DNA from: Candidatus Equimonas enterica | Lineage (GTDB): Bacteria; Bacteroidota; Bacteroidia; Bacteroidales; Bacteroidaceae | Length of the DNA stretch: 17,861 nucleotides | Assembly: GCA_018066225.1 (NCBI GenBank) | Contig: JAGHRU010000116.1 | Location: 1 to 17,861, forward strand | Reading direction: 5' to 3' | Notes under the pieces: model-generated | What the model was told of the DNA's origin: nothing | The model's input: the letters and a program-made list of their open reading frames with translations, nothing else | Databases searched by the model: none | Made by a program: the position numbers and the translations under genes | Shown: positions 1 through 6,786 of the stretch, one piece after another | How positions within the stretch are numbered: position 1 is the stretch's first letter | How the letters are laid out: the number at the start of each line of letters is the position of its first letter

Positions 1-693
1 ATAGAAACGATAGGGGGCAACTGGGGACATCGCCCCGACCAAGTGTTCTGCCTTGTCGCCTTCGTCAATAATCTGCAGCCGGTGCGCGACCTCATCTTGG
101 GCCCGTGGTGGTTCTTCTCACTGATGATGCAGTTATACCTTATATATATAGTGATACTGCGTCGCTGGCGTGGCTTTAAGGTGTTGGCCGTTATGGTCGG
201 CTTCTGCTGGCTGCTTCAAGCCGCGGCTTTGGGCTTCGACTGGCGCATGGATTGGGGACAACCTGATCTTGACCTGTTTAACTATATGCGCTACAACTGC
301 ATTGGCTCGATGCTGCCTTTTGGCGTAGGTATTGCGATGGCGCGTTGGCAGTATATGTGTAGTGGCTGGCGTTGCCAAGTCCTCGGGCTCGTGCTGTTGC
401 TGCTCTCGGCTTTCAATGCTTTGTTGTGGCTCGTTTCGCCTGTTTTCCTGCTGATGGCCACATTGCCATTAGCGCGACTTATCGGAAGCGAACAGGTGAA
501 GGCCGTCTTCGTATGGCTGGGTGGTATATCTGCTTGCCTCTTTGCCGTGCATCCTGTGGTGCGCGCCTACACCATTGGTATGGCCAAGACCGGTGCCGTC
601 TATACAGGGTTAGTGCTGTATCTAGTGCTGAGCATCGGCTTGGCATTGCTGATGACAATACTCTTAAAAGCGCGTAAAAGATGGCAGAAGTAG
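1..693 (+). CDS. Acyltransferase family 3 membrane protein, 3' part only
   Basis: The reading frame is open from the first base, so the true start lies outside the window; about 230 C-terminal residues are visible. A GTG at 43 is not believable as the start because the frame continues upstream without a stop. The protein is strongly hydrophobic with about six to seven membrane segments. It carries two marks of the acyltransferase-3 (OafA/WecH-like) family: a WWFFSLMMQLYLIYIV helix, matching the family's usual W-F/Y-L...Q-YLI segment, and a late LGGISACLFAVHPVVR segment, matching the family's usual ISYSLYLVHP. Such proteins O-acylate cell-surface sugars in the inner membrane. The catalytic N-terminal histidine region is not visible. 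The gene overlaps the following glycosyltransferase by 13 bases, which suggests one polysaccharide-modification operon. The sugar target cannot be inferred. Confidence 0.8.
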   Translation: METIGGNWGHRPDQVFCLVAFVNNLQPVRDLILGPWWFFSLMMQLYLIYIVILRRWRGFKVLAVMVGFCWLLQAAALGFDWRMDWGQPDLDLFNYMRYNCIGSMLPFGVGIAMARWQYMCSGWRCQVLGLVLLLLSAFNALLWLVSPVFLLMATLPLARLIGSEQVKAVFVWLGGISACLFAVHPVVRAYTIGMAKTGAVYTGLVLYLVLSIGLALLMTILLKARKRWQK

Positions 694-1652
694 GCGTGTC
701 GGTCGTCATGTGCACCTACAATGGTGCCGCGTATCTCAGCGCGCAGTTGGACAGCATCTTGCAGCAAACGCTGCCTGCTACGGAAATCGTGGTACAGGAT
801 GACGGCTCAACGGATGAGACGTGGGCCATCTTGACGGATTACGCTACGCGATATCCGCAAATCCGTCTTTACCGCAACGAGGGAACGCATGGCATCAATG
901 CCAATTTCTTCAGCGCAATGCGTCGCGCAAGTTGCGCGTTGATAGCCATAGCAGACCAGGACGACCTTTGGCAACCAAGCAAATTGGAGCAACAAGTGGC
1001 GGCGATGAGCGGCGAAGTGTGGCTGGTGGGAGGCATGAGTATGCCGTTTAGCGAAAACGAGGCTATCGCCGTAGATTACGACCAGCGTCGCCCCAATCTG
1101 TCGCTGCTGCGTATGCTCTACGTTGGTATGATGCCCGGTCACACGCAGTTGATACGCCGAGAGATGTTGGCGTATTTACCACTCACCGACTTCTTCATGT
1201 ACGACCTGCAGACCCAAGTCCTTGCTGCGGCTGCTGGGCGCATAGCCCATCTGCCCGACGTGTTGGTAAAGCAACGTCGCCATAGTGCTGCCGCCACGTA
1301 TCAACAGCCGCGCAACCGCCAGCGCACACTCGGCAATGGCTTGCAGAGCGTGTGGGAGGCCTTGTGCCTCTACCCACGTCTGCGCCCACATCTGAAGCAC
1401 CGCTTTGAGCAGTGGAAGCCCATACTTGCTGGATTGCCATTTGCCACGAAGCAGCTGCAAGATGCCCGCGAACTCTGCCGTCTGCATACGACCGACGGTT
1501 GCTGGGCTTACTTGCGCCTGACGCTCTTTTGCCTGAAACATCGTCACGAACTATGCCACACGGCAGAGCGCAAGGAAATGGCAGCCATCGCACGTGCCTT
1601 GGTGCATCCTTTCATGATAGCAACCCAATACCGCTATTTGTTGAAACAATAG
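681..1652 (+). CDS. Glycosyltransferase family 2
   Basis: A 323-residue GT-A fold glycosyltransferase. The N-terminal VSVVMCTYNGAAYL (residues 6-19) and QDDGSTDET (39-47) are the nucleotide-sugar binding motifs of GT2. ADQDDLW (91-97) holds the DxD-type metal-binding motif in the form common to rhamnosyltransferase-like members. There are no clear membrane spans, so it probably acts at the cytoplasmic face of the membrane. The ATG at 681 lies inside the end of the acyltransferase gene, so the two are probably co-translated and belong to an O-antigen, capsule or exopolysaccharide locus that ends here. The C-terminal third is rich in Arg/His/Leu and has no motif I recognise. The donor and acceptor sugars cannot be predicted from sequence alone. 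Confidence 0.9.
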   Translation: MAEVGVSVVMCTYNGAAYLSAQLDSILQQTLPATEIVVQDDGSTDETWAILTDYATRYPQIRLYRNEGTHGINANFFSAMRRASCALIAIADQDDLWQPSKLEQQVAAMSGEVWLVGGMSMPFSENEAIAVDYDQRRPNLSLLRMLYVGMMPGHTQLIRREMLAYLPLTDFFMYDLQTQVLAAAAGRIAHLPDVLVKQRRHSAAATYQQPRNRQRTLGNGLQSVWEALCLYPRLRPHLKHRFEQWKPILAGLPFATKQLQDARELCRLHTTDGCWAYLRLTLFCLKHRHELCHTAERKEMAAIARALVHPFMIATQYRYLLKQ

Positions 1653-1679
1653 CAGTCATATTCAAAAACAATAGCAACA

Positions 1680-2273
1680 ATGTCTAAACATCCTTATACG
1701 CTTCCCGCGGGATGGGCCGAAGACCTTGGCGAAGCCGTGCGCGTCATGCGCGAAGGTGGACTCATCCTTTATTCCACGGATACCATCTGGGGCATCGGGT
1801 GCGATGCCACCAATGCCGAGGCTGTCCAGAAAGTCTTTGCCCTCAAACAGCGCACGGACAGCAAGGCGCTGATTTCCCTGGTGGAGAATGACGCGATGCT
1901 ACAACGCTTCGTGGCAAATGTGCCAGAGGTGGCATGGAGCCTTATTGAGTGTGCCGATAAGCCGCTCACGATTATCTACGACACACCGCGTGGGCTGGCA
2001 GCCAATCTCTTGGCCGAAGATGGCAGCGCGGCACTGCGCGTAACGCAAGAAGAATTTTCGAAGCAACTCTGCCGCCGCATGCGCGGGCCTGTCGTCAGCA
2101 CGTCGGCCAACGTGAGCGGACGGCCTGCGCCCAAGCGCTTCGGTGACATCACAGACGACATACTCTCGGGTGTCGATTACGTGTGCAAGGCACGCCGCCG
2201 TGAAAAGGGTGGGGCATCAGCGTCCAGCATCCTCAAACTCACCAACGATGCACAGGTGACCATCATCCGCTAA
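1680..2273 (+). CDS. L-threonylcarbamoyladenylate synthase (YrdC/Sua5 family)
   Basis: A cytoplasmic enzyme that makes threonylcarbamoyl-AMP from threonine, bicarbonate and ATP, the first step of the t6A modification at position 37 of ANN-decoding tRNAs. At 197 residues it is the short TsaC/YrdC form without the extra C-terminal Sua5 domain. The family tetrad is visible: K56 and R58 in the ALKQR segment, and S142 and N144 in STSANVSG. The N-terminal LILYSTDTIWGIGCDA segment is also typical. The product is passed to TsaD with TsaB/TsaE, none of which are in this window. It starts 27 bases after the glycosyltransferase stop and ends 13 bases before the ClC gene, so it is probably co-transcribed with the latter. 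Family assignment is firm; the tsaC or sua5 symbol is left off because naming varies. Confidence 0.94.
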   Translation: MSKHPYTLPAGWAEDLGEAVRVMREGGLILYSTDTIWGIGCDATNAEAVQKVFALKQRTDSKALISLVENDAMLQRFVANVPEVAWSLIECADKPLTIIYDTPRGLAANLLAEDGSAALRVTQEEFSKQLCRRMRGPVVSTSANVSGRPAPKRFGDITDDILSGVDYVCKARRREKGGASASSILKLTNDAQVTIIR

Positions 2274-2286
2274 ACTCTGCTCTCGT

Positions 2287-4059
2287 ATGCAATATAACGC
2301 CCCTCTCATGTGGTGCAAACAGCACTTGGCACGTCGTCAGTTTCTCGTCTTGCTGAGTTTTATCATCGGCTTGCTGGCGTCGATGGCAGCCTATATGCTC
2401 AAGCGCCTCATCTTCTTCATTGAGCACTTCCTGACGCACGGTTTCGACATCACCAGTGGCAACTGGCTCTACCTGGTCTATCCTGTGGTCGGCATACTGC
2501 TTTCTGCACTCTTCATCCGCTACATCGTGCGCGACGATATAGGGCACGGTGTGACGAAGATACTCCACTCGCTCTCGCGCAGTCAGGGCTTCCTGCGCTC
2601 CCACAACACATGGACGTCGGTCGTGGCCTCAGGGCTGACCATCGGCATTGGCGGTAGTGTCGGTGCAGAGTCGCCGATGGTGCTCACAGGAAGTGCCATA
2701 GGTAGTACATTAGGGCGTTGGTGTGGTATGGATCGCAAAGCAGTGATGACACTCATTGGCTGTGGTGCTGCGGGGGCTATCGCTGGCATTTTCAAAGCCC
2801 CGATTGCCGGTCTTGTCTTCACCATAGAGGTACTGATGATAGACATCACTATGGTGTCGCTCGTACCCCTACTCATCAGTTGCGCCACGGCAACGTGTCT
2901 GAGTTATTTCCTCTCGGGCAGTGACTCTATGTTTCACTTCCAGTTGCGCGACCAGTTTGTCGTAAGCCGTGTGCCGTCGTCCATCTTGCTCGGCATCTTC
3001 TGCGGCTTCATCTCGCTCTATTTCACGCGTGTCACGGGGGCTTTTGAGTACGTCTTCACCAAGATAGGTGGTATGTATAGGCGTATGGCTCTCGGCGGCA
3101 GTGTCATTGCCTTGCTCATCTACCTCTTCCCACCGCTCTACGGCGAAGGCTACACCACGATATCGGCGTTGCTCTCCAGCACCTCGGGCGAGGAAGCCGC
3201 ACGGGTGATGAACAACTCCCTCTTCTATGGTCATAGCGAGTGGCTCATCGTCTATCTGCTGCTCATCATACTTGTCAAGGTGTTTGCCACGACGGCCACC
3301 AACGGCGGTGGCGGCTGTGGCGGTACCTTTGCTCCCTCGCTCTTCTTGGGCTGCATCGGTGGCTTTGCTTTCGCCTCGCTATGGAACACATGGGTGCCAG
3401 CCACCACCGTGCCGCTGACCAACTATGCGCTGCTCGGTATGGCGGGCGTGATGAGTGGCGTGTTTCACGCGCCGCTGACGGGTATATTCCTGACTTGTGA
3501 ACTCACGGGCGGCTACGACCTTTTCGTGCCACTCATCATCGTGAGCACCGTGTCGTATATCACGATACGCGCCTTTGAGCCTCATAGCATCTATGCGCAG
3601 CGACTGGCACGACGCGGCGAACTGCTGACGCACCACAAAGACCGCTCGGTACTCTCCCTGTTGTCGCTCAACGCGCTCATCGATACCAAGCGGCCGACGC
3701 TTACTCCCGAAATGACGTTGAGCCAAATCATACAAGTCTTTGGCCGCAGTCGCGACTATCATTTTGCTGTCGTCAATAAGGCGGGCACTTTTCTCGGACT
3801 CATTACCATCAATCACCTGCGTGAGTATATCTTCCGTCCCGAACTTTATCGGGAGTTTACCGCAGGACAATTGATGTGTAAGCCCCCGGCGGTGTTGCTT
3901 TCCGACGCGCCGATGACAGATGTACTCGATACTTTTGACCGCGTAGGCAGCAGCACACTTCCTGTCGTGCGCGCCGACGGCTCATTTCTTGGCTTCGTCT
4001 CGCGCGACCATGTCCTTGGCGACTATCGTGAGACGATGAAGGACTTTTCCGAAGAATAA
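2287..4059 (+). CDS. ClC-family chloride channel/transporter with C-terminal CBS pair
   Basis: A 590-residue inner-membrane protein with a ClC core (about residues 15-445) and two CBS domains (about 474-530 and 531-585) that usually sense adenine nucleotides. The ClC signature segments are present. GHGVT (86-90) takes the place of GSGIP, so the central anion-site serine is replaced by His87. GSVGAESP (123-130) keeps the gating glutamate as E128. GGTFAP (345-350) matches GxFxP, and Y436 matches the anion-site tyrosine. At the internal proton-glutamate position (E203 of the E. coli protein) there is V182, in FTIEVLM. Channel-type ClCs also have valine here, so chloride/proton exchange should not be assumed. 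ATG 2287 gives the usual length; M8 (2308) is a possible alternative start. The downstream 3' region carries a palindromic repeat. Confidence 0.93.
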   Translation: MQYNAPLMWCKQHLARRQFLVLLSFIIGLLASMAAYMLKRLIFFIEHFLTHGFDITSGNWLYLVYPVVGILLSALFIRYIVRDDIGHGVTKILHSLSRSQGFLRSHNTWTSVVASGLTIGIGGSVGAESPMVLTGSAIGSTLGRWCGMDRKAVMTLIGCGAAGAIAGIFKAPIAGLVFTIEVLMIDITMVSLVPLLISCATATCLSYFLSGSDSMFHFQLRDQFVVSRVPSSILLGIFCGFISLYFTRVTGAFEYVFTKIGGMYRRMALGGSVIALLIYLFPPLYGEGYTTISALLSSTSGEEAARVMNNSLFYGHSEWLIVYLLLIILVKVFATTATNGGGGCGGTFAPSLFLGCIGGFAFASLWNTWVPATTVPLTNYALLGMAGVMSGVFHAPLTGIFLTCELTGGYDLFVPLIIVSTVSYITIRAFEPHSIYAQRLARRGELLTHHKDRSVLSLLSLNALIDTKRPTLTPEMTLSQIIQVFGRSRDYHFAVVNKAGTFLGLITINHLREYIFRPELYREFTAGQLMCKPPAVLLSDAPMTDVLDTFDRVGSSTLPVVRADGSFLGFVSRDHVLGDYRETMKDFSEE

Positions 4060-4111
4060 GCGACAAGAAAGCACACACGCCGCCACGATGGACAGGACCG
4101 AGCCACGGCGG

Positions 4112-4200
4112 CGAAACGCTCTGCCCAGATAATCTCAACTATCTGCCCAGAGCGTTCGCACGACAAGGGCAGATAGTTCGCGCTGTCTGCCCTTGTCGTG
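4112..4200. repeat. Palindromic intergenic repeat, copy 1 (two adjacent hairpins)
   Basis: Two back-to-back hairpins lie 52 bases after the ClC stop. Hairpin A pairs AACGCTCTGCCCAGATA (4115-4131) with TATCTGCCCAGAGCGTT (4140-4156), with two central mismatches. Hairpin B pairs CACGACAAGGGCAGATAG (4159-4176) with CTGTCTGCCCTTGTCGTG (4183-4200): 18 paired positions with one G-T, and a six-base loop. Both contain the core AACTATCTGCCC, direct at 4137-4148 and inverted at 4167-4178. The same core recurs at 13632-13700. No T-tract follows, so a simple intrinsic terminator is not the best reading. A REP-like extragenic palindrome is more likely; it may also stabilise or end the ClC transcript. Confidence 0.8.
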
Positions 4201-4337
4201 AAGCGTCACTCTAAAAGCCTGAAAATCAGTAACGCAAATAAACGAAAATATCTTGCCTTGCGGTGTAGTAAAAGTGCAGCAAGAGGCGTCAAATAGGTGT
4301 AACAAAATTTTTCACCAATCGCTCCGTTAAAATGTAA

Positions 4338-4826
4338 ATGAAAGACAAAGAATTGCAATTCAACCAAGTGGTGCGTGAACACAAGAGCACCATCTATACG
4401 GTGTGCCTTATGTTCAGCGAAGATGCCGATAGGGTAGAAGACCTCGTGCAGGAGACACTCATCAACATCTGGCAGGGCTTCAATACCTTTGAGCATCGCA
4501 GCAACATACGCACTTGGATATGGCGCATTGCCATGAACACCTGCATATCGGAGGAGCGCAAGCGCAAGCGTCGGCCCGAGAGTAGCAACATCGACGCTCT
4601 GTGCAACAAAATCTGCTCGCCCGACGATGCACGCGAGAAGCAGCAAGTGCAGATGCTCTATGACCGTATCCACCGACTGGCTCTCATGGATCGCGCCATC
4701 GTCTTGCTCTGGCTCGAAAATCAGACCTACGAGGAAATAGGCAAAATCATTGGCATCTCGGCCAAGAATGTTTCCGTTCGCCTCGTCCGCATCCGTCAGC
4801 AACTGATGAATATGAATGAAGTATAG
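4338..4826 (+). CDS. ECF-type RNA polymerase sigma factor (sigma-70 family)
   Basis: A 162-residue two-domain extracytoplasmic-function sigma factor. Sigma region 2 spans roughly residues 10-78. It includes EDLVQETLINIWQ (34-46), the core-polymerase binding helix, followed by the RTWIWRIAMN helix that contacts the -10 element. A short linker leads to region 4 (about 105-157), with the helix-turn-helix TYEEIGKIIGISAKNVSVR (130-148) that reads the -35. It lacks regions 1 and 3, as ECF sigmas do. ATG 4338 is the only sensible start, because the ATG at 4332 is followed directly by a stop codon. The gene is separated from the next one by 43 bases, and that gene encodes a four-helix membrane protein that may regulate it. 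No SusCD or FecR-type partner is nearby, so this is not the common FecI/FecR arrangement of Bacteroidetes. Confidence 0.92.
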   Translation: MKDKELQFNQVVREHKSTIYTVCLMFSEDADRVEDLVQETLINIWQGFNTFEHRSNIRTWIWRIAMNTCISEERKRKRRPESSNIDALCNKICSPDDAREKQQVQMLYDRIHRLALMDRAIVLLWLENQTYEEIGKIIGISAKNVSVRLVRIRQQLMNMNEV

Positions 4827-4869
4827 GCTATTTACCAACCCCTTATTTACCGCTTAATATCATACAACT

Positions 4870-5502
4870 ATGCCACAAGAAAACAACATATCCCCCAACG
4901 AAATAGAACAATTGCGCGAGCAAATGAACCTGCTCCAGCAACTCCTCAACAAGAAGACAGAAATCAGTGAGCGGCAACTCCGACGTGCCGTTGCAGGTCG
5001 CGTCAGCAAGTTGGTACATCTCGACTTGATGGGGCTGGTAATATGCTTCGCCGTGATACCTTTGCTGTGGTACTCGGTCAAGATGCAAGGCTGTGGACGT
5101 GTCTTTCAAGGCTTTATCCTCTTCTCTTTCACCATCAATGCCATCATGCAGTTGGTGCAATACAACCGTAGCCGCCGCAATGCGATGCTCCTCTACGACC
5201 CCAATACCGACCTTGTGGCTTTGGCAAAGTCGCTGAGAGAGTACAAGCGCAAGAATGACTATATGCTCTACCGCATCGGCATACCATTCCTCGTGGTGTT
5301 TGTCATCTTCTATGCCTACGAACTCTATCGTATCAACTACGGTGGTGGCCTATTGGACTTGACACTCATCGTAGTAGGCCTGATGGTAGGTGTGGTCATC
5401 GGCGGACTCATCGGCTATTTGGCCTTCCAAAAACCGCTGGCCAATAATGTCAATCGTGCGCTGCAAGACATCGCTGACGCCTCCGACGAAGCCGCAGCAT
5501 AG
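4870..5502 (+). CDS. Four-helix membrane protein of unknown function, next to ECF sigma factor
   Basis: A 210-residue protein I cannot place in a named family. Residues 10-45 are polar, heptad-like and charged (EIEQLREQMNLLQQLLNKK), probably a cytoplasmic coiled coil. Four hydrophobic segments follow at about 52-70, 79-97, 135-152 and 161-186. Between the second and third lies a charged loop with SRRNAM and EYKRKN. The C-terminus is short and acidic, ending in DASDEAAA. Its position 43 bases after an ECF sigma gene suggests a membrane-bound anti-sigma or sensor protein, but no zinc-binding HxxxCxxC anti-sigma motif is present, so that role is inference from context. The Gly/Val-rich last helix (VVGLMVGVVIGGLIGYL) could favour helix packing. 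Confidence 0.75.
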   Translation: MPQENNISPNEIEQLREQMNLLQQLLNKKTEISERQLRRAVAGRVSKLVHLDLMGLVICFAVIPLLWYSVKMQGCGRVFQGFILFSFTINAIMQLVQYNRSRRNAMLLYDPNTDLVALAKSLREYKRKNDYMLYRIGIPFLVVFVIFYAYELYRINYGGGLLDLTLIVVGLMVGVVIGGLIGYLAFQKPLANNVNRALQDIADASDEAAA

Positions 5503-5576
5503 ACACGCACGAGAAGAGTTTGATGTACCGAATGTAAAAAAATGGGCTCATATCGTGCTACTTCATATCTTTTTAC

Positions 5577-5584
5577 TAACTTTG
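5577..5584 (+). promoter_or_regulatory. Possible Bacteroidetes -7 element upstream of ddh
   Basis: TAACTTTG followed by CA matches the Bacteroidetes TAnnTTTG -7 element and is identical to the one at 8738. No TTTG is found at the expected -33 distance, so the promoter is weak or a chance match. It lies 42 bases before the ddh start codon. Confidence 0.35.
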
Positions 5585-5626
5585 CAAGCGAAATCATACA
5601 TCCGTAACTTTCACAGTTAGCAAATT

Positions 5627-6526
5627 ATGAAGAAGATACGTGCAGCCGTTATCGGCACAGGCAATGTTGGCCGCTTCTCGGTGCAAGCCCTTGAAGCCGC
5701 CGAAGACTTTGAAATCGTAGGTATCGTTAGCCGCAGTGGTGCTGACAATAAGCCCGAAGAACTCCGACGCTATACGATAGTCGATCATATCAGCAAACTC
5801 ACCGATGTCGATGTCGCCATCTTGGCCACCCCTACACGCAAGGTGGAGGAATACGCCAAGGAATGTCTGGCACTGGGTATCAATACGGTAGATTCGTTTG
5901 ATATCCATACCGAGATTTACGACCTCCGCAATTCGCTCGATGCCGTAGCCAAAAGCCATGGCGCAGTCTCCATCATCTCGGCAGGCTGGGACCCGGGTTC
6001 TGACTCCGTGGTGCGTGCGTTGCTCGAAGCGCTCGCCCCCAAGGGCATCAGTTACTCCAACTTCGGCCCTGGCCGTTCTATGGGACATTCTGTGGCGGTG
6101 CGCGCCATCGCAGGTGTGCGTGACGCCCTGTCGCTGACCATTCCTATCGGTACGGGCTTGCATCGTCGCATGGTGTATGTGGAGCTGGAAGATGGCGCAG
6201 ACTTCAAGGCCATAGAGCAGGCCATCAAGACCGACCCCTATTTCGTCAATGATGAGACGCACGTTATCCCCGTGCCTTGCGTAGATGATCTCAACGACGT
6301 AGGCCATAGTGTCAATCTCACGCGTAAGGGCGTTAGTGGCAAGACCCACAACCAACTCTTTGAGTTTAATATGCAAATCAACAACCCCGCCTTGACGGCG
6401 CAAGTGCTTGTCAGTGTGGCAAGAGCGACGATGAAGCAGAAGGCTGGTGCCTATACGATGATAGAGATTCCAGTCATCGACTTGCTCGCAGGTGAGCGCG
6501 AAGCGTTGATACGCAAATTGGTGTAA
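5627..6526 (+). CDS. ddh: meso-Diaminopimelate D-dehydrogenase
   Basis: A 299-residue cytoplasmic NADPH enzyme that reductively aminates tetrahydrodipicolinate to meso-diaminopimelate in one step. This bypasses the succinylase/acetylase or aminotransferase branches of lysine and peptidoglycan synthesis. The N-terminal Rossmann motif is GTGNVGR (residues 10-16), after the first beta strand IRAAVI. Family-specific segments follow: VDSFD (88-92), SAGWDPGSDSV (118-128) and FGPGRSMGHSVAV (146-158), which build the DAP and nicotinamide pocket. Length is typical, and no other dap gene lies close by. It stands alone between a weak promoter-like element and a strong terminator, so it is likely monocistronic. 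I am confident of the family; the fine coenzyme preference is known from the family, not seen here. Confidence 0.95.
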   Translation: MKKIRAAVIGTGNVGRFSVQALEAAEDFEIVGIVSRSGADNKPEELRRYTIVDHISKLTDVDVAILATPTRKVEEYAKECLALGINTVDSFDIHTEIYDLRNSLDAVAKSHGAVSIISAGWDPGSDSVVRALLEALAPKGISYSNFGPGRSMGHSVAVRAIAGVRDALSLTIPIGTGLHRRMVYVELEDGADFKAIEQAIKTDPYFVNDETHVIPVPCVDDLNDVGHSVNLTRKGVSGKTHNQLFEFNMQINNPALTAQVLVSVARATMKQKAGAYTMIEIPVIDLLAGEREALIRKLV

Positions 6527-6544
6527 ATTCACCTCACGACTTTG

Positions 6545-6596
6545 CAGCAGCAGGAGACCATACGCAGTGTGTGCGGTTGGCTCCTGCTGCTGTTTT
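6545..6596 (+). terminator. Intrinsic terminator after ddh
   Basis: CAGCAGCAGGAG (6545-6556) pairs perfectly with CTCCTGCTGCTG (6581-6592), followed directly by TTTT. It begins 18 bases after the ddh stop, with a 24-base apical region. Confidence 0.85.
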
Positions 6597-6638
6597 ATGA
6601 CGGAAGGTAGGGGACAACGAAAAAAATCACGATAAATG

Positions 6639-6670
6639 TTTGTCAGTCCCAGCGGAAAGTTGTAAATTTG
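6639..6670 (+). promoter_or_regulatory. Bacteroidetes housekeeping promoter for rpsA
   Basis: TTTG (6639-6642), a 20-base spacer, and TAAATTTG (6663-6670) match the Bacteroidetes sigma-ABfr consensus TTTG-N19-21-TAnnTTTG exactly. Transcription would begin near 6676-6680, giving a 5' leader of about 105-110 bases before the rpsA ATG. The leader contains no Shine-Dalgarno sequence; the last 30 bases before the ATG are A/T-rich, as is normal in this phylum. Confidence 0.85.
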
Positions 6671-6786
6671 CAGCCCGTAAGCCTGTGAAGCGTCAGTGCA
6701 GCCCACTTCTCCATTCGGGACACCACGTCTTGACGGCTACGACAATTCCTAATTTATCAACCCTATTATTCACTTAACATCTCTAA

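Noticed and set aside
143..159. TA-rich tract (TTATATATATA) in the first gene as a promoter or origin element
   Set aside because: It is inside the coding sequence of a membrane helix (LYLIYIVI) and simply encodes Leu/Tyr/Ile codons.
4159..4200. The 18-pair hairpin as an intrinsic terminator of the ClC gene
   Set aside because: No T-tract follows on either strand, whereas the three true terminators in this window all have one. It may still affect the 3' end, but the shared repeat core explains it better.
4206..4838. Minus-strand frame of 210 codons over the sigma factor gene
   Set aside because: The + strand product has complete sigma-2 and sigma-4 domains; the minus-strand frame is a shadow.
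5594..6706. Open frame of 370 codons on the minus strand covering ddh
   Set aside because: It is the antisense shadow of ddh, runs through the ddh terminator and the rpsA promoter, and shows no domain or sensible composition. The + strand gene is unambiguous.
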